Below are positions 47,724 through 56,758 of a stretch of 64,000 nucleotides of DNA, in pieces. Both the position numbers and the translations under genes were made by a program. Position 1 is the first letter of the stretch. Each line of letters opens with the position of its first letter. Below the pieces are notes generated by a model that ran no database searches, was not told the DNA's origin, and worked only from the letters and a program-made list of their open reading frames with translations. Source of the DNA: Paenibacillus tuaregi. GTDB taxonomy: Bacteria > Bacillota > Bacilli > Paenibacillales > Paenibacillaceae. The stretch spans positions 1,716,503 through 1,780,502 of the forward strand of contig NZ_LT575476.1 of the NCBI RefSeq assembly GCF_900086655.1, in the 5' to 3' direction.

Positions 47724-48317
47724 ATGAGTGAAGTGCTGGATTGGGTGCTCAGCCATTTGTATGTGGTCATTGTCATAGGGTTCGCCCTGCTGTCCATGTT
47801 TGGCAAAAAAAGCAAAACCTCCGGCACCGGCAGAAACCGGATGCCGACCTTTGGCGGGGACCCCGGTCAAACCGATTGGAAGCCGAATCCCTTGGAATGG
47901 CAGAGAAAGGATCAGCCTGCCAAGGAGATGACCTCTCAGCCTGATGCCAAGGCCGCAGACGAGACACCTGCGGCTCCGACGGTGCAGGATGGAGGAAGGG
48001 GCTCAAGTGTCCCGGCTTACTCCGATTCCTCCTGGCTGGAGCATGAGGAGAACTCTCTCAGACAGAGAGCTGACGAGGACAAGGAAGGCTATGAGGCTGC
48101 GGAGATTATCAGCCTCCAGCGCAGGCTTGAGCAGCTGGAGAGGAAGAACCGCTCGCTCATCCAGGAGCTGAAGCGTAAGGATGCTGCCCACCCCAGACAT
48201 GCGGCGCATGCAAGCAGCAAGCTCGAAGATGGGAAAAGTCCGCTCGCTGAAGGGATCATTTGGTCCGAAATTCTTGGACCTCCACGTGCAAAGAAACCGT
48301 ATATGTATAAAAAGTGA
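47724..48317 (+). CDS. Single-span membrane protein with coiled coil
   Basis: A 197-aa protein, family not recognised. It has one N-terminal membrane span (HLYVVIVIGFALLSMFG, about 11-27) and a long polar, disordered middle (about 30-105). A short coiled coil (EIISLQRRLEQLERKNRSLI, about 127-146) and a basic C-terminus follow. Start ATG 13 bp after the floA stop, with aggcggtg as ribosome site, so it is co-transcribed with floA. It occupies the place of B. subtilis yqfB, which is a different small protein. A role near FloA microdomains is only a guess from position. Confidence 0.7.
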   Translation: MSEVLDWVLSHLYVVIVIGFALLSMFGKKSKTSGTGRNRMPTFGGDPGQTDWKPNPLEWQRKDQPAKEMTSQPDAKAADETPAAPTVQDGGRGSSVPAYSDSSWLEHEENSLRQRADEDKEGYEAAEIISLQRRLEQLERKNRSLIQELKRKDAAHPRHAAHASSKLEDGKSPLAEGIIWSEILGPPRAKKPYMYKK

Positions 48318-48322
48318 CCCGG

Positions 48323-48360
48323 GAGGGCTGTTCCAATTCAGGAGCAGCCCTCTTTCATTT
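48323..48360 (+). terminator. Intrinsic terminator after the floA operon
   Basis: GAGGGCTG with inner TCC, and GGA with CAGCCCTC, followed by a T-rich stretch. Confidence 0.8.
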
Positions 48361-48371
48361 TGCGTATGTTT

Positions 48372-48400
48372 TCATAAACCGGCGTCTCCCCGCATATTTT
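48372..48400 (+). promoter_or_regulatory. Sigma-E-like promoter of yqfC-yqfD
   Basis: TCATAAA (48372-48378), 14-bp spacer, CATATTTT (48393-48400). Spacing and boxes fit the mother-cell sigma-E pattern approximately. In B. subtilis yqfCD belongs to the sigma-E regulon. Confidence 0.5.
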
Positions 48401-48426
48401 GTACAGTATGGGAAGGAGGACTGCCG

Positions 48427-48720
48427 ATGGGCCGTTTCAGCCGCAAATTACGTAAGTGGTCGGTCGATTTTCTTGACCTTCCACAGGATCTTGTATTTGA
48501 TCTGCCCAGGCTCACGATGGTTGGCAACAAACAGCTGTTGATCGAGAATCATCGCGGAGTGCTGCATTTCTCACCTGACAAACTCAAATTGGCTCTCACG
48601 GACGGTTCCCTGGATGTGGATGGGAGAGGTCTTGTAATAAAAGCAATCATGCCCGAAGAAGTGTTAATTGAGGGTTATATCTCAGCAATCCAGTATTTTG
48701 GAACGGGGGAGAAAGGATGA
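48427..48720 (+). CDS. yqfC: Sporulation protein YqfC
   Basis: A 97-aa protein of the YqfC/YabP family. Motifs: FLDLPQDLVFDLPRLTMVGN, LLIENHRGVLHFS and GLVIKAIMPEEVLIEGYI. It is made in the mother cell during sporulation; its molecular role is unknown. ATG 48427 follows aaggagg. The gene overlaps yqfD by four bases. It is short and lies at the end of a longer open frame that starts inside the preceding gene; that upstream part is not coding. Confidence 0.93.
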   Translation: MGRFSRKLRKWSVDFLDLPQDLVFDLPRLTMVGNKQLLIENHRGVLHFSPDKLKLALTDGSLDVDGRGLVIKAIMPEEVLIEGYISAIQYFGTGEKG

Positions 48721-49898
48721 AGACACCGGGCTTAACGAAGCTTCGCGGATCGGTTAAGGTCACGGTTCGGGGAGAACGGATCGAGATTTTCATTAATGAA
48801 TTGGCCAAGGAACGAATTGAGGTCTGGAATCTCAGGCCCCTGGCCCCTGACAGGATGGAGATGGAGATTGTCATTTCGGATTATTTCCGGCTTCGTCCGC
48901 TCTTGAAAAAGACAAGCTGCCGGGTTCACGTTGACAAGAGGGCGGGACTGCCCTTTTTCTGGATCCGTATCTTTAGAAGAAAATGGTTCCTTGCCGGCTT
49001 CGCCTTATTCTTCCTAATAATCTTTGCGCTCTCCTCCATGGTATGGGATGTTGAAGTGAAGGGAAATAAGAAAATTGCTACGGAGGATATATTACTGGCC
49101 GCGAGAGAAGAGGGGATTTACCCTTTTCAGTGGATCTTCCGCCTGCCTGAACAGGACAAGCTTTCCAAGGATCTGACAAGAAAACTCAAAGGGACCTCTT
49201 GGGTGGGGGTTTCAAAGTCAGGAACAAAGGTTACGATTGAAGTTGTAGAGGCGGCTAAGCCTAAGAACACGGAGATGTTGAGTCCAAGGCATCTGATCAG
49301 CAAGACGGATGCGGTGGTTACCCATATTTTTGCTGAACGGGGACAGCCAGAAGTGTCTAAGAATCAACGGGTAAAGAAGGGGAGCGTTCTAATTACCGGC
49401 GTTCAAGGAGATTTCCAGGTTGCTGCCAAAGGAGAGGTCAGAGGCTTGGTCTGGCATGAGTATACGATCGAGGCTCCGCTTGTGCTCAGACAGAAGGTTT
49501 TTACCGGGGAAAAGAAGGAGCGGGGATATCTTTATTTTGGCGATACCGCAGTTCAGATATGGGGGTACGGCAAAGTCAAATACGAGCAGTCCCAAACACT
49601 TACCCGACTTGATCCGTTAACCTGGAGAGAATGGAAGCTTCCACTTGGCTGGATGTCTGAAGATGTCATGGAGGTGACGGAGCTTGAGACCAAGCAGTCG
49701 CCGGAGATGACAATCCAGCGTGGGCTTGAACGAGCTAAGCTGGATATTTTGGCGAAGAATGGGGCGGATGCCCGGATTGTACAGCAAAAAATTTTGCATG
49801 AGAACACAGACAATGGTAAAGTTTATATGAAAGTGCTTTTTGAAGTGGAACAGAATATAGCGGAAGAGTTTCCGATAGTTCACAATCAAGGAGAATGA
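48717..49898 (+). CDS. yqfD: Sporulation protein YqfD
   Basis: A 393-aa membrane protein of the YqfD family. The N-terminal domain (GSVKVTVRGERIEIFINELA) resembles SpoIVFA/DivIB-like membrane proteins in layout. One span lies at about 89-108 (WFLAGFALFFLIIFALSSMV), followed by VWDVEVKGNKKIATEDILLA, a POTRA-like motif, and a large extracytoplasmic domain. Needed for normal sporulation in Bacillus; mechanism unknown. Start ATG coupled to yqfC (ATGA), with a ggagaaagg site. Confidence 0.93.
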   Translation: MKTPGLTKLRGSVKVTVRGERIEIFINELAKERIEVWNLRPLAPDRMEMEIVISDYFRLRPLLKKTSCRVHVDKRAGLPFFWIRIFRRKWFLAGFALFFLIIFALSSMVWDVEVKGNKKIATEDILLAAREEGIYPFQWIFRLPEQDKLSKDLTRKLKGTSWVGVSKSGTKVTIEVVEAAKPKNTEMLSPRHLISKTDAVVTHIFAERGQPEVSKNQRVKKGSVLITGVQGDFQVAAKGEVRGLVWHEYTIEAPLVLRQKVFTGEKKERGYLYFGDTAVQIWGYGKVKYEQSQTLTRLDPLTWREWKLPLGWMSEDVMEVTELETKQSPEMTIQRGLERAKLDILAKNGADARIVQQKILHENTDNGKVYMKVLFEVEQNIAEEFPIVHNQGE

Positions 49899-49904
49899 GG
49901 CTAT

Positions 49905-50876
49905 TTGTCAGAGCAAAACGTAAGCACCAAAATACCACTGCAAAGTGCGGCAGAAGGGCTGTCCCTATTTGGCCCACAGGATACCTTTTTGAAACTGGTT
50001 GAAGAGAAAGTTGAAGTACAGGTGGTTTCGCGTGAATCCGAGATTACCATTCGCGGGGATAGAAGAAGTGTGGATGTGGTTCAGCAGCTGTTTGAAGTGC
50101 TGCTCCAATTGATTCGCAATGGATACATTCTCACTGAGCGCGATGTGCTCTATGCGATTGATCTTGCGCTTGATTTGCGCGCCGACCAACTGCTTGATTT
50201 ATATAAAGGCGAGGTTGCGGTCACCTACAGAGGCAAGCCGATCCGCGTAAAGACGATCGGGCAGAAGCATTATGTTACAACGATTAAGAAGAGGGATGTT
50301 GTATTCGGGGTGGGGCCTGCGGGAACGGGGAAAACCTATCTCGCTGTCGTTCTAGCCATCTCGGCTTTGAAGGAAGGCTCAGTCAAACGGATTATTTTGA
50401 CTCGACCGGCTGTAGAGGCTGGTGAAAGCCTGGGCTTCCTGCCGGGAGATCTTCAGGAGAAGGTTGACCCATACCTTCGTCCTCTGTATGATGCTCTTTA
50501 TGATGTGATGGGGCCGGAACAGGTGGCCAAAGCACTGGAGAGAGGGCTGATCGAAATTGCCCCTCTGGCCTACATGCGCGGCAGAACGCTGGATGACTCC
50601 TTTATTATTTTGGACGAGGCCCAGAATACAACACCAGAGCAGATGAAGATGTTCTTGACCCGTCTTGGCTTCGGCTCCAAGATGGTGATCACCGGGGATG
50701 TCACTCAGATTGACCTGCCTAAGGGCAAGAAGTCGGGCTTGGTGGAAGCTAAGTCTATTCTCCGGAATATCGATGAGATCGGATTTGTCTATTTTGATGA
50801 ATCGGATGTCGTACGTCATTCATTGGTACAGAAAATTATTATTGCTTACGACCGGGCTGCTGAGAATCAGGGTTAG
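49905..50876 (+). CDS. phoH: PhoH family ATPase
   Basis: A 323-aa P-loop ATPase of the PhoH (YqfE/YbeZ) family, linked to RNA metabolism and often adjacent to ybeY. The N-terminal KH-like region is followed by Walker A GPAGTGKTYLAVVLAIS (about residues 138-154), RPAVEAGESLGFLPGDLQEK and Walker B FIILDEAQNTTPEQMKMFLT. It starts at TTG 49905, with aaggag 11 bases upstream; no ATG fits. It follows yqfD by six bases and probably also continues into pgpH. Confidence 0.94.
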   Translation: MSEQNVSTKIPLQSAAEGLSLFGPQDTFLKLVEEKVEVQVVSRESEITIRGDRRSVDVVQQLFEVLLQLIRNGYILTERDVLYAIDLALDLRADQLLDLYKGEVAVTYRGKPIRVKTIGQKHYVTTIKKRDVVFGVGPAGTGKTYLAVVLAISALKEGSVKRIILTRPAVEAGESLGFLPGDLQEKVDPYLRPLYDALYDVMGPEQVAKALERGLIEIAPLAYMRGRTLDDSFIILDEAQNTTPEQMKMFLTRLGFGSKMVITGDVTQIDLPKGKKSGLVEAKSILRNIDEIGFVYFDESDVVRHSLVQKIIIAYDRAAENQG

Positions 50877-50960
50877 CAATCCGCAGAAGAGCAACCGTCG
50901 ATCTAAAGAGAGATTTCCCCTAATAATCAGGTACTTTCAGAAGATAGTGAGGGCTGTTCT

Positions 50961-53249
50961 ATGACCTCGAAAGAAGTGTCGAAAAGAGAAGCGTTTCAAT
51001 CGAAAACGGCAGGATGGAAACATAGCGTACCTGTACGCTATGTTCTGTTTTTGCTGTTTGTTGTTTTATTTTACCTCAGTCTTGCTCCTAAGCTTCTTCC
51101 TGAGCGTTATAACATTGTTATTGGAGAGCCAAGCGAGAAAGAGATTCTCGCACCGGTTCAGATTGCCAACAACAAAGCGACGCTCAAGGCCCAGGAGCAG
51201 GCTGCGGAGAGACAAAAGGATATCTATAAGATTGTATCCATCCGAAATGAGGTTCTGATCAGCCAGATATTAGACCGGATTCTTCATCTCAATCAGGATG
51301 ATCAGGTGTCCCGCGAGGATAAAATCTCGATCTATCGTGAGGAGCTCCCCAAGCGGGTACAGGAATATACCCAGAACTATATTTCCAATAATAAGTTATC
51401 CAGCACTTATTCCGACTCCCTTCTCAGTGAGATGAAGAAGAGGATTGCTGAGCAGGCTTACCACATCTCGGAGGAGACTTTCATCAAGATTCCCCGTCTG
51501 ACCACGGAGGATATCAACGAGATGAAGCCGGTTGCGAAGGATATTGTAGCCCGGCTGATGAGTGATCAGGTAGTTGATGCTCCGGCCGTCCGGGTCAAAG
51601 TAGCGGAGCAGGTCAACTCCAGTATGCTCAGCAAGCGGATTTCCCGTGAAGTGGTTCAGGAGCTTGTGCGTCTGTGTATTACTCCGAATAACTTCAAGGA
51701 TGATGAGGCTACCAAGGAAGCCAAGGTAGAAGCGAGGGAAAGTACTGAACCTGTTTATATCAAGCAGGGTGACGTGCTGGTCGCCAAGGGCGAGAGAATT
51801 ACAGAGGAAATGTACAACCTGCTGGACCAGAACGGTCTGCTTAAGGATGAAGTGAATTATTGGCCACAGCTGGGTCTATTGATGATGTCCCTGCTTCTTG
51901 GTTTTGGGCTGATCATGTATATGCGCCAGTCGGAAGGCGCGGCCAGGTTCAAGTACAATAATGTGCAGCTGACCATGCTCCTGCTGATCTTCCTGATTGC
52001 GATTCTGTCTGTCCATGTGGTTAATATTTTGCAGACCCCGCAGCATCCGTACATGGGGTATCTTGCTCCGATTGCTACGGGGGCCATGCTGATCACTTTG
52101 CTGATCGACATACCACTGGCCTATATCAGTTCAATGATTCTAAGCATCATGGCCAGCATTATATTAAATAGCCATCAGGGGCAGATTTTTGATTTTTATT
52201 TTGGATTCTTTGCGGTCATTGTCTCCTTTGTGTCGATTTTCTCGATCCATCGGGCGAGTCAGAGATCTACGATACTCAAAGCTGGAATTATGGTTTGCCT
52301 GTTCGGTTCTATCACTGTGCTTACCCTCGTGCTTTTGAACGACAAGGCGTTTACGCAGTCCAATACCTTGTATGCAATTGCATTTGCGTTTGCCGGAGGC
52401 TTGCTGACAACGATTCTGGTTGTGGGGCTTATGCCGTTTTTTGAAGTGTCGTTTGGCATCTTGTCCGCGCTGAAGCTGGTCGAGCTGTCCAATCCTAATC
52501 ATCCGCTGCTCAGAAAGCTGCTTACCGAGACACCGGGAACTTACCACCATAGTGTAATGGTCGGCAATCTGTCAGAGGCAGCCGCGGAGGCGATAGGAGC
52601 GAACGGCCTGCTGTGCAGGGTGGGTTCCTACTATCACGATATAGGCAAGACGAAGCGGCCAAGCTATTTTATTGAGAATCAGAACAATATGGAGAATCCG
52701 CATGATTTCATAGATCCAAAGCTCAGCAAGTCCATCATTGTGGCCCATGCCCGGGATGGGGTAGAGATGCTGAAGGATTACAAGCTGCCCAAGCCGATAC
52801 GTGATATCGCAGAGCAGCATCATGGAACGACCTTCCTGCACTTTTTCTACCATAAAGCACTTAAGCTTGCGGAGGAGCAGGGCGTAGAGCCGGATTTCAC
52901 CGAGCAGGATTTCCGGTATCCCGGACCGAAAGCACAGTCTAAGGAAGCCGCTGTTGTCGGCATTGCTGATAGTGTGGAGGCCGCGGTGAGATCGCTGCGT
53001 AAGCCAACGGTAGAGCAGGTGGAATCCATGATTGAGAAAATTATCAAAAGCCGTCTGGACGATCACCAGTTCAATGAGTGTGATCTGACGATGCGTGAGC
53101 TGGATATCATCGCCAAGACGTTAAAAGAAACTGTAATGGGCATTTTCCATTCCCGGATAGAGTATCCGGAAGAAATTAAGAAACCAAAAGCAAATGATCA
53201 GAATGACAAGGGGCGTGAAGCGGGTGAGCCTGCAGCTGGCGTGGAATAA
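50961..53249 (+). CDS. pgpH: 7TM-HD cyclic-di-AMP phosphodiesterase PgpH
   Basis: Membrane phosphohydrolase that degrades c-di-AMP. The 762-aa protein has one N-terminal span (about 26-43) and a large extracytoplasmic 7TM-HDED domain (about 50-300). Seven spans (about 305-500) and a cytoplasmic HD domain follow: HHSVMVGNLSEAAAEAIGA, then YYHDIGKTKRPSYF with the HD pair. B. subtilis YqfF is the counterpart at the same place. ATG 50961 has only a weak site (gaggg, about seven bases upstream), suggesting modest translation. It ends inside the start of ybeY. Confidence 0.95.
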   Translation: MTSKEVSKREAFQSKTAGWKHSVPVRYVLFLLFVVLFYLSLAPKLLPERYNIVIGEPSEKEILAPVQIANNKATLKAQEQAAERQKDIYKIVSIRNEVLISQILDRILHLNQDDQVSREDKISIYREELPKRVQEYTQNYISNNKLSSTYSDSLLSEMKKRIAEQAYHISEETFIKIPRLTTEDINEMKPVAKDIVARLMSDQVVDAPAVRVKVAEQVNSSMLSKRISREVVQELVRLCITPNNFKDDEATKEAKVEARESTEPVYIKQGDVLVAKGERITEEMYNLLDQNGLLKDEVNYWPQLGLLMMSLLLGFGLIMYMRQSEGAARFKYNNVQLTMLLLIFLIAILSVHVVNILQTPQHPYMGYLAPIATGAMLITLLIDIPLAYISSMILSIMASIILNSHQGQIFDFYFGFFAVIVSFVSIFSIHRASQRSTILKAGIMVCLFGSITVLTLVLLNDKAFTQSNTLYAIAFAFAGGLLTTILVVGLMPFFEVSFGILSALKLVELSNPNHPLLRKLLTETPGTYHHSVMVGNLSEAAAEAIGANGLLCRVGSYYHDIGKTKRPSYFIENQNNMENPHDFIDPKLSKSIIVAHARDGVEMLKDYKLPKPIRDIAEQHHGTTFLHFFYHKALKLAEEQGVEPDFTEQDFRYPGPKAQSKEAAVVGIADSVEAAVRSLRKPTVEQVESMIEKIIKSRLDDHQFNECDLTMRELDIIAKTLKETVMGIFHSRIEYPEEIKKPKANDQNDKGREAGEPAAGVE

Positions 53250-53721
53250 CGAGCAAGGCGAATTCAACATTGATGAATCGCTTATCGCACTGCTTGAAGC
53301 CGCTCTCCAGAAGGCTGGGGAAGCGGAGGGCATTCATGAAGGCGAGGTTGCCTTGACTTTTGTGAATAACGAGACGATTCATGAACTTAACAAGGAATAT
53401 CGGGGCATCGACCGTCCTACAGATGTTCTTTCCTTCGCAATGAACGAGTCGGTGGACGAAGAACCGGAGATCCTATATGAGCTTGAGGAAGGGCAGTCCC
53501 TGGATGATATTCCGGACGTGCTTGGGGATATTATTATTTCAGTAGAGCGTGCCAAGGAGCAGAGCGAGGAGTACGGTCATTCGCTTGAGCGGGAAATCGG
53601 GTTTCTGTTCGTTCACGGCTTCCTTCACCTGCTGGGTTATGATCACCAGGATGAAGCGAGTGAAGCTGAGATGATGGGCAAGCAGGAGGCCGTTCTCTCT
53701 CAAGTCGGGCTTGTGCGATAA
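53224..53721 (+). CDS. ybeY: Endoribonuclease YbeY
   Basis: Zinc-dependent endoribonuclease involved in 16S rRNA 3'-end maturation and ribosome quality control. The zinc motif is HGFLHLLGYDH (Hx3Hx5H) near residues 126-136, preceded by DRPTDVLSFAMNE. I prefer GTG 53224 (165 aa), which follows aaggggc at 10 bases and begins MSLQLAW like the family. ATG 53194, ATG 53203 and GTG 53215 are also in frame. All overlap the end of pgpH. The stop overlaps the dgkA start (TAATG). Confidence 0.93.
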   Translation: MSLQLAWNNEQGEFNIDESLIALLEAALQKAGEAEGIHEGEVALTFVNNETIHELNKEYRGIDRPTDVLSFAMNESVDEEPEILYELEEGQSLDDIPDVLGDIIISVERAKEQSEEYGHSLEREIGFLFVHGFLHLLGYDHQDEASEAEMMGKQEAVLSQVGLVR

Positions 53722-54092
53722 TGAGATCGCGTCATAAATGGAGTTCCAGCTTCCGTTATGCGTTCCAAGGCATAACGTACGGGCTCAAAACACAGCGCAA
53801 CCTTCGCGTTCATGTGGTTTGCGCGGTGCTGGCGGCCGGTGCGGCCGCCTTTTTCCATTTATCCGCGGTCAAATGGGCGATCCTGCTGCTCACCATCGCG
53901 GTTGTCATCGCCGCCGAGCTGATCAACACCGCGGTCGAATCCGCTGTCGATTTAAGCAGCCCGGAACTGCACCCGCTGGCCAAAGCAGCGAAGGACACCG
54001 CCGCTGGCGCCGTCCTCGTCTGCGCTATCTTCGCGGTAATTATCGGGATCGTGCTCTTCTACGATCCCGTCACCGCTTGGCTGTCTAATTAG
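53721..54092 (+). CDS. dgkA: Undecaprenol kinase (DgkA family)
   Basis: Membrane lipid kinase of the diacylglycerol kinase family; the Gram-positive members mainly phosphorylate undecaprenol for cell-wall lipid recycling. The 123-aa protein has the motif AELINTAVESAVDLSSPELH followed by PLAKAAKDTAAGAVL, and three membrane spans. It opens SFRYAFQGITYGLKTQRNLR. Start ATG overlapping the ybeY stop. In Bacillus cdd follows; here an array of GC-rich repeats follows and cdd is absent. Confidence 0.94.
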   Translation: MRSRHKWSSSFRYAFQGITYGLKTQRNLRVHVVCAVLAAGAAAFFHLSAVKWAILLLTIAVVIAAELINTAVESAVDLSSPELHPLAKAAKDTAAGAVLVCAIFAVIIGIVLFYDPVTAWLSN

Positions 54093-54093
54093 C

Positions 54094-54625
54094 TCGCCCC
54101 GCACCCAGCCAAGCAGGAAGTGGCAGGGAAGCGCGCCAAAGCCGCGCCCGCTCCGCCCCCAAGCTAAGCGAATCCCGCAGGGAGAGCGCTCCAAGCAGGA
54201 AGCGGCAGTGAAGCGCGCCAAAGCCGCGCCCACGCCGCACCCAGCCAAGCGAATCCCGCAGGGAGAGCGCTTCAAGCAGGAAGTGGCAGGGAAGCGCGCC
54301 AAAGCCGCGCCCGCTCCGCCCCCAAGCCAAGCGAATCCCGCAGGGAGAGCGCTCCAAGCAGGAAGTGGCAGGGAAGCGCGCCAAAGCCGCGCCCGCTCCG
54401 TCCCCAAGCCAAGCGAATCCCGCAGGGAGAGCGCCACATAGCAGGAAGTGGCAGTGAAGCGCGCCCAAAGCCGCGCCCCGCTCCGCACCCAAGCCAAGCG
54501 AATCCCGCAGGGAGAGCGCCTCGCAGCAGGAAGTGGCAGTGAAGCGCGCCAAAGCGACTCTCTGCACCAAAACCAGGTATCTAGCAACAGCTAACATCAA
54601 GCGGGTCCCGGAGGGACGGCAAGCG
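54094..54625. repeat. GC-rich minisatellite, 81-85-bp unit, about 5-6 copies
   Basis: Units begin at 54111, 54193, 54274, 54356, 54439 and 54524 with a conserved gcaggaagtggcagggaagc segment. They continue with gcgccaaagccgcgcccgct. Most end in AGCGAATCCCGCAGGGAGAG followed by CGC, which folds as a hairpin (TCCC-gca-GGGA inside AGCG/CGCT). The last unit decays after 54555 but ends in a related TCCCGGAGGGA. Unit lengths (82, 81, 82, 83, 85) are not multiples of three, so long open frames through it on both strands are unlikely to be genes. There are no unique spacers, so it is not CRISPR. It fills the dgkA-era gap. Confidence 0.9.
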
Positions 54626-54710
54626 ATCCCCCGCCGCATTCTATAGATCCGTACTCAGTCCCCCGCTCGTTATTCCAATTTCGGGTGTCCAGAGGGCAAA
54701 GCCCTTGGGG

Positions 54711-54733
54711 CCCTCCCTAAGCAGGGAGGGTTT
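54711..54733 (+). terminator. GC-rich hairpin before era
   Basis: CCCTCCCT, aagc loop, AGGGAGGG followed by TTT. A second small stem (AGGGCAAAGCCCT) lies just upstream. It could be a weak terminator of read-through from the array or a structure in the era leader. Confidence 0.5.
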
Positions 54734-54765
54734 GGGAGGGTATGAAAAACAAAGGAGCAAAACCA

Positions 54766-55662
54766 ATGAAACCGAAATTCAAATCCGGCTTTGTGGCCAT
54801 TGTCGGCCGGCCTAACGTAGGAAAATCAACGCTGATGAACCAAGTGATTGGCCAGAAAATCGCCATTATGTCAGACAAGCCGCAGACTACCCGTAATAAA
54901 ATTCACGGGGTGTACACCACACCTGAAATGCAGATTGTATTCCTGGACACGCCGGGAATTCATAAGCGCCAATCCAAGCTGGGGGATTTCATGAACCAGA
55001 CGGCCCTAAATACGCTTGGCGAAGTAGAGGCTGTTCTTTTCCTGGCAGACGCATCTGAAGGCTTCGGCGGCGGAGACCGCTTTATTATCGAGCGGTTGAA
55101 GGGCATTAACACTCCCGTCATTCTGATCTTGAACAAGATTGACAAAATTGAGCCCGAGCAGCTGCTTCCGCTGATTGAGGAGTACCGCAAGCTGAATGAT
55201 TTTGCCGAGATTATTCCAATCTCAGCCAAGCTGGGGAACAATGTCACCACAATGCTTGAGCAGATTTCCAAATACCTGCCGGAAGGACCACAGTATTATC
55301 CTGAAGACCAGGTAACAGACCATCCTGAGCAGTTTGTTTGCGCGGAGTTGATTCGCGAGAAGATTCTTCATAACACCCGTGAGGAGGTCCCACACTCGAT
55401 CGCGGTCACAATTGAAGATATGCGGGTAGAGAGTAACGGAGTTGTACACATTTCGGCTGTGATTTTTGTGGAACGGGATTCCCAGAAGGGGATCATTATC
55501 GGGAAACAAGGGGCTATGCTTAAGGAAGTAGGCCGGCTCGCCAGACAGGATATCGAGAATTTGCTTGGCTCCAAAATTTTCTTGGAACTGTGGGTCAAGG
55601 TGAAGAAGGACTGGCGCAACCAAGATCGGGTTCTCAGGGATCTGGGATTCCATAAAGAGTGA
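54766..55662 (+). CDS. era: GTPase Era
   Basis: Essential GTPase that binds 16S rRNA and helps 30S assembly. The 298-aa protein has G1 [13 protein letters not shown]3 [13 protein letters not shown] and G4 [10 protein letters not shown]-terminal KH domain carries [23 protein letters not shown] 54766 follows aaaggag at eight bases and begins [17 protein letters not shown] as in the family; ATG 54742, also in frame, sits one base from a gggaggg and would add eight odd residues. Followed by yqzL and recO as in Bacillus. Confidence 0.96.
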   Translation: MKPKFKSGFVAIVGRPNVGKSTLMNQVIGQKIAIMSDKPQTTRNKIHGVYTTPEMQIVFLDTPGIHKRQSKLGDFMNQTALNTLGEVEAVLFLADASEGFGGGDRFIIERLKGINTPVILILNKIDKIEPEQLLPLIEEYRKLNDFAEIIPISAKLGNNVTTMLEQISKYLPEGPQYYPEDQVTDHPEQFVCAELIREKILHNTREEVPHSIAVTIEDMRVESNGVVHISAVIFVERDSQKGIIIGKQGAMLKEVGRLARQDIENLLGSKIFLELWVKVKKDWRNQDRVLRDLGFHKE

Positions 55663-55778
55663 TCTTAAAAGTAATTCCATAGAATTATACTGACAGTTAT
55701 TGCAACTCATAGTTCGCGCCCTTCAGCACATCCTAATCTCGTGATGCAGCGTCATTTTCGAAGAGAGGATGAGAACGT

Positions 55779-55916
55779 ATGCGTGATTTCTCATGGAATT
55801 ATTTTACGAACAGTGGAGATGTCGATGCCTATTTGCTGTACAAGGCGGCTACTATGAACATGAACGAGGAGCCGGAGGCAATAGATGAATCGGACCTGGA
55901 GGAGGAGGCCACCTAG
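55779..55916 (+). CDS. yqzL: YqzL-like small protein
   Basis: A 45-aa ORF between era and recO. It reads MRDFSWNYFTNSGDVDAYLL and continues YKAATMNMNEE to an acidic C-terminus. The aromatic-Gly-Asp-Val-Asp-x-Tyr-Leu-Leu pattern is that of the YqzL family, which sits at exactly this place in B. subtilis. ATG 55779 has gagaggatg about nine bases upstream. Function unknown. Position, ribosome site and sequence pattern together make it a real gene despite its size. Confidence 0.85.
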   Translation: MRDFSWNYFTNSGDVDAYLLYKAATMNMNEEPEAIDESDLEEEAT

Positions 55917-55960
55917 GGCGGGCGGCCTTCCTGCCTTTAAGGCCAGCTTGGGGGAGAGAC

Positions 55961-56710
55961 ATGCTATACAGGGTGGAGGGGATTGTCATCCGCAGCATGG
56001 ACTACGGCGAGGGGAATAAAATCATTACCATCTGCACAGCAAGCCATGGCAAAATTGGAGTGCTGGTGCGGGGGGCGAAAAAAGCGAAAAGCCGTCATGC
56101 TGCATTGACCCAGCCTTTTACAAATGGTGAATATGTGTTCTACCGCCAAGGAAGCGGTCTTGGAACTTTGAATCAAGGTGAGATTATGGAATCTCACCAT
56201 CTTTTGCGTGAGGATCTCACGCTCGCTGCCTATGCTTCTTATGCCTGTGAGCTGCTTGACCGGACGCTGCAGGATGAGGAAGTCGGGGCATTCTGGTTTA
56301 ACCAATTAAAGGCCTGCCTTCAGGCGCTGTCTTCAGGCAAGGATCCACAGGTTACCGTGCATCTGTTTGAGATGAAAATCCTCCAGGCGGCTGGGTACGG
56401 GCCTGTGCTGAATGAATGTATCTCCTGCGGGAGTCAGGAGGAGCCTGCTGTGATCAGCCCCCGTCTTGGAGGTGTGCTCTGCCGCAGATGCAAGCATCAT
56501 GATCCGGCAGCCATGACCGTGACACCGGGGACGCTGAAGCTTCTTAGGTTGTTCTCCAAGCTAGACCTTAGAAGGCTTGGAAACATCGATGTGAGGGATA
56601 CAACGAAAAAGGAAATGAAAACGGTCATGAGAGCTTTTATGGACGCTCAATTGGGATTAAACCTGAAATCACAGAAATTTCTGGACCAGTTAGACAAATA
56701 TGAACTGTGA
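55961..56710 (+). CDS. recO: DNA repair protein RecO
   Basis: Recombination mediator that helps load RecA on SSB-covered DNA with RecR. The 249-aa protein has the N-terminal OB fold (YRVEGIVIRSMDYGEGNKII, GKIGVLVRGAKKAKSR) and a helical C-terminal domain. The zinc motif is C-x2-C, spacer, C-x2-C (NECISCGS and LCRRCKHH). ATG follows gggggag, with a short spacing. It is the last gene before the glycine T-box. Confidence 0.95.
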   Translation: MLYRVEGIVIRSMDYGEGNKIITICTASHGKIGVLVRGAKKAKSRHAALTQPFTNGEYVFYRQGSGLGTLNQGEIMESHHLLREDLTLAAYASYACELLDRTLQDEEVGAFWFNQLKACLQALSSGKDPQVTVHLFEMKILQAAGYGPVLNECISCGSQEEPAVISPRLGGVLCRRCKHHDPAAMTVTPGTLKLLRLFSKLDLRRLGNIDVRDTTKKEMKTVMRAFMDAQLGLNLKSQKFLDQLDKYEL

Positions 56711-56758
56711 GGGTCCCCATTAATAGGCGTGCGTCAGGTGACCATTTTTGCTGAGAGT

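Noticed and set aside
54094..54625. Possible CRISPR array
   Set aside because: Whole 81-85-bp units repeat without unique spacers and no cas genes are present.
53952..54639. Long minus- and plus-strand open frames through the repeat array (repeated GIRLAW or KRAKAAP peptides)
   Set aside because: Repeat units differ in length by non-multiples of three, so the frames shift between units; no ribosome sites. Treated as non-coding repeats.
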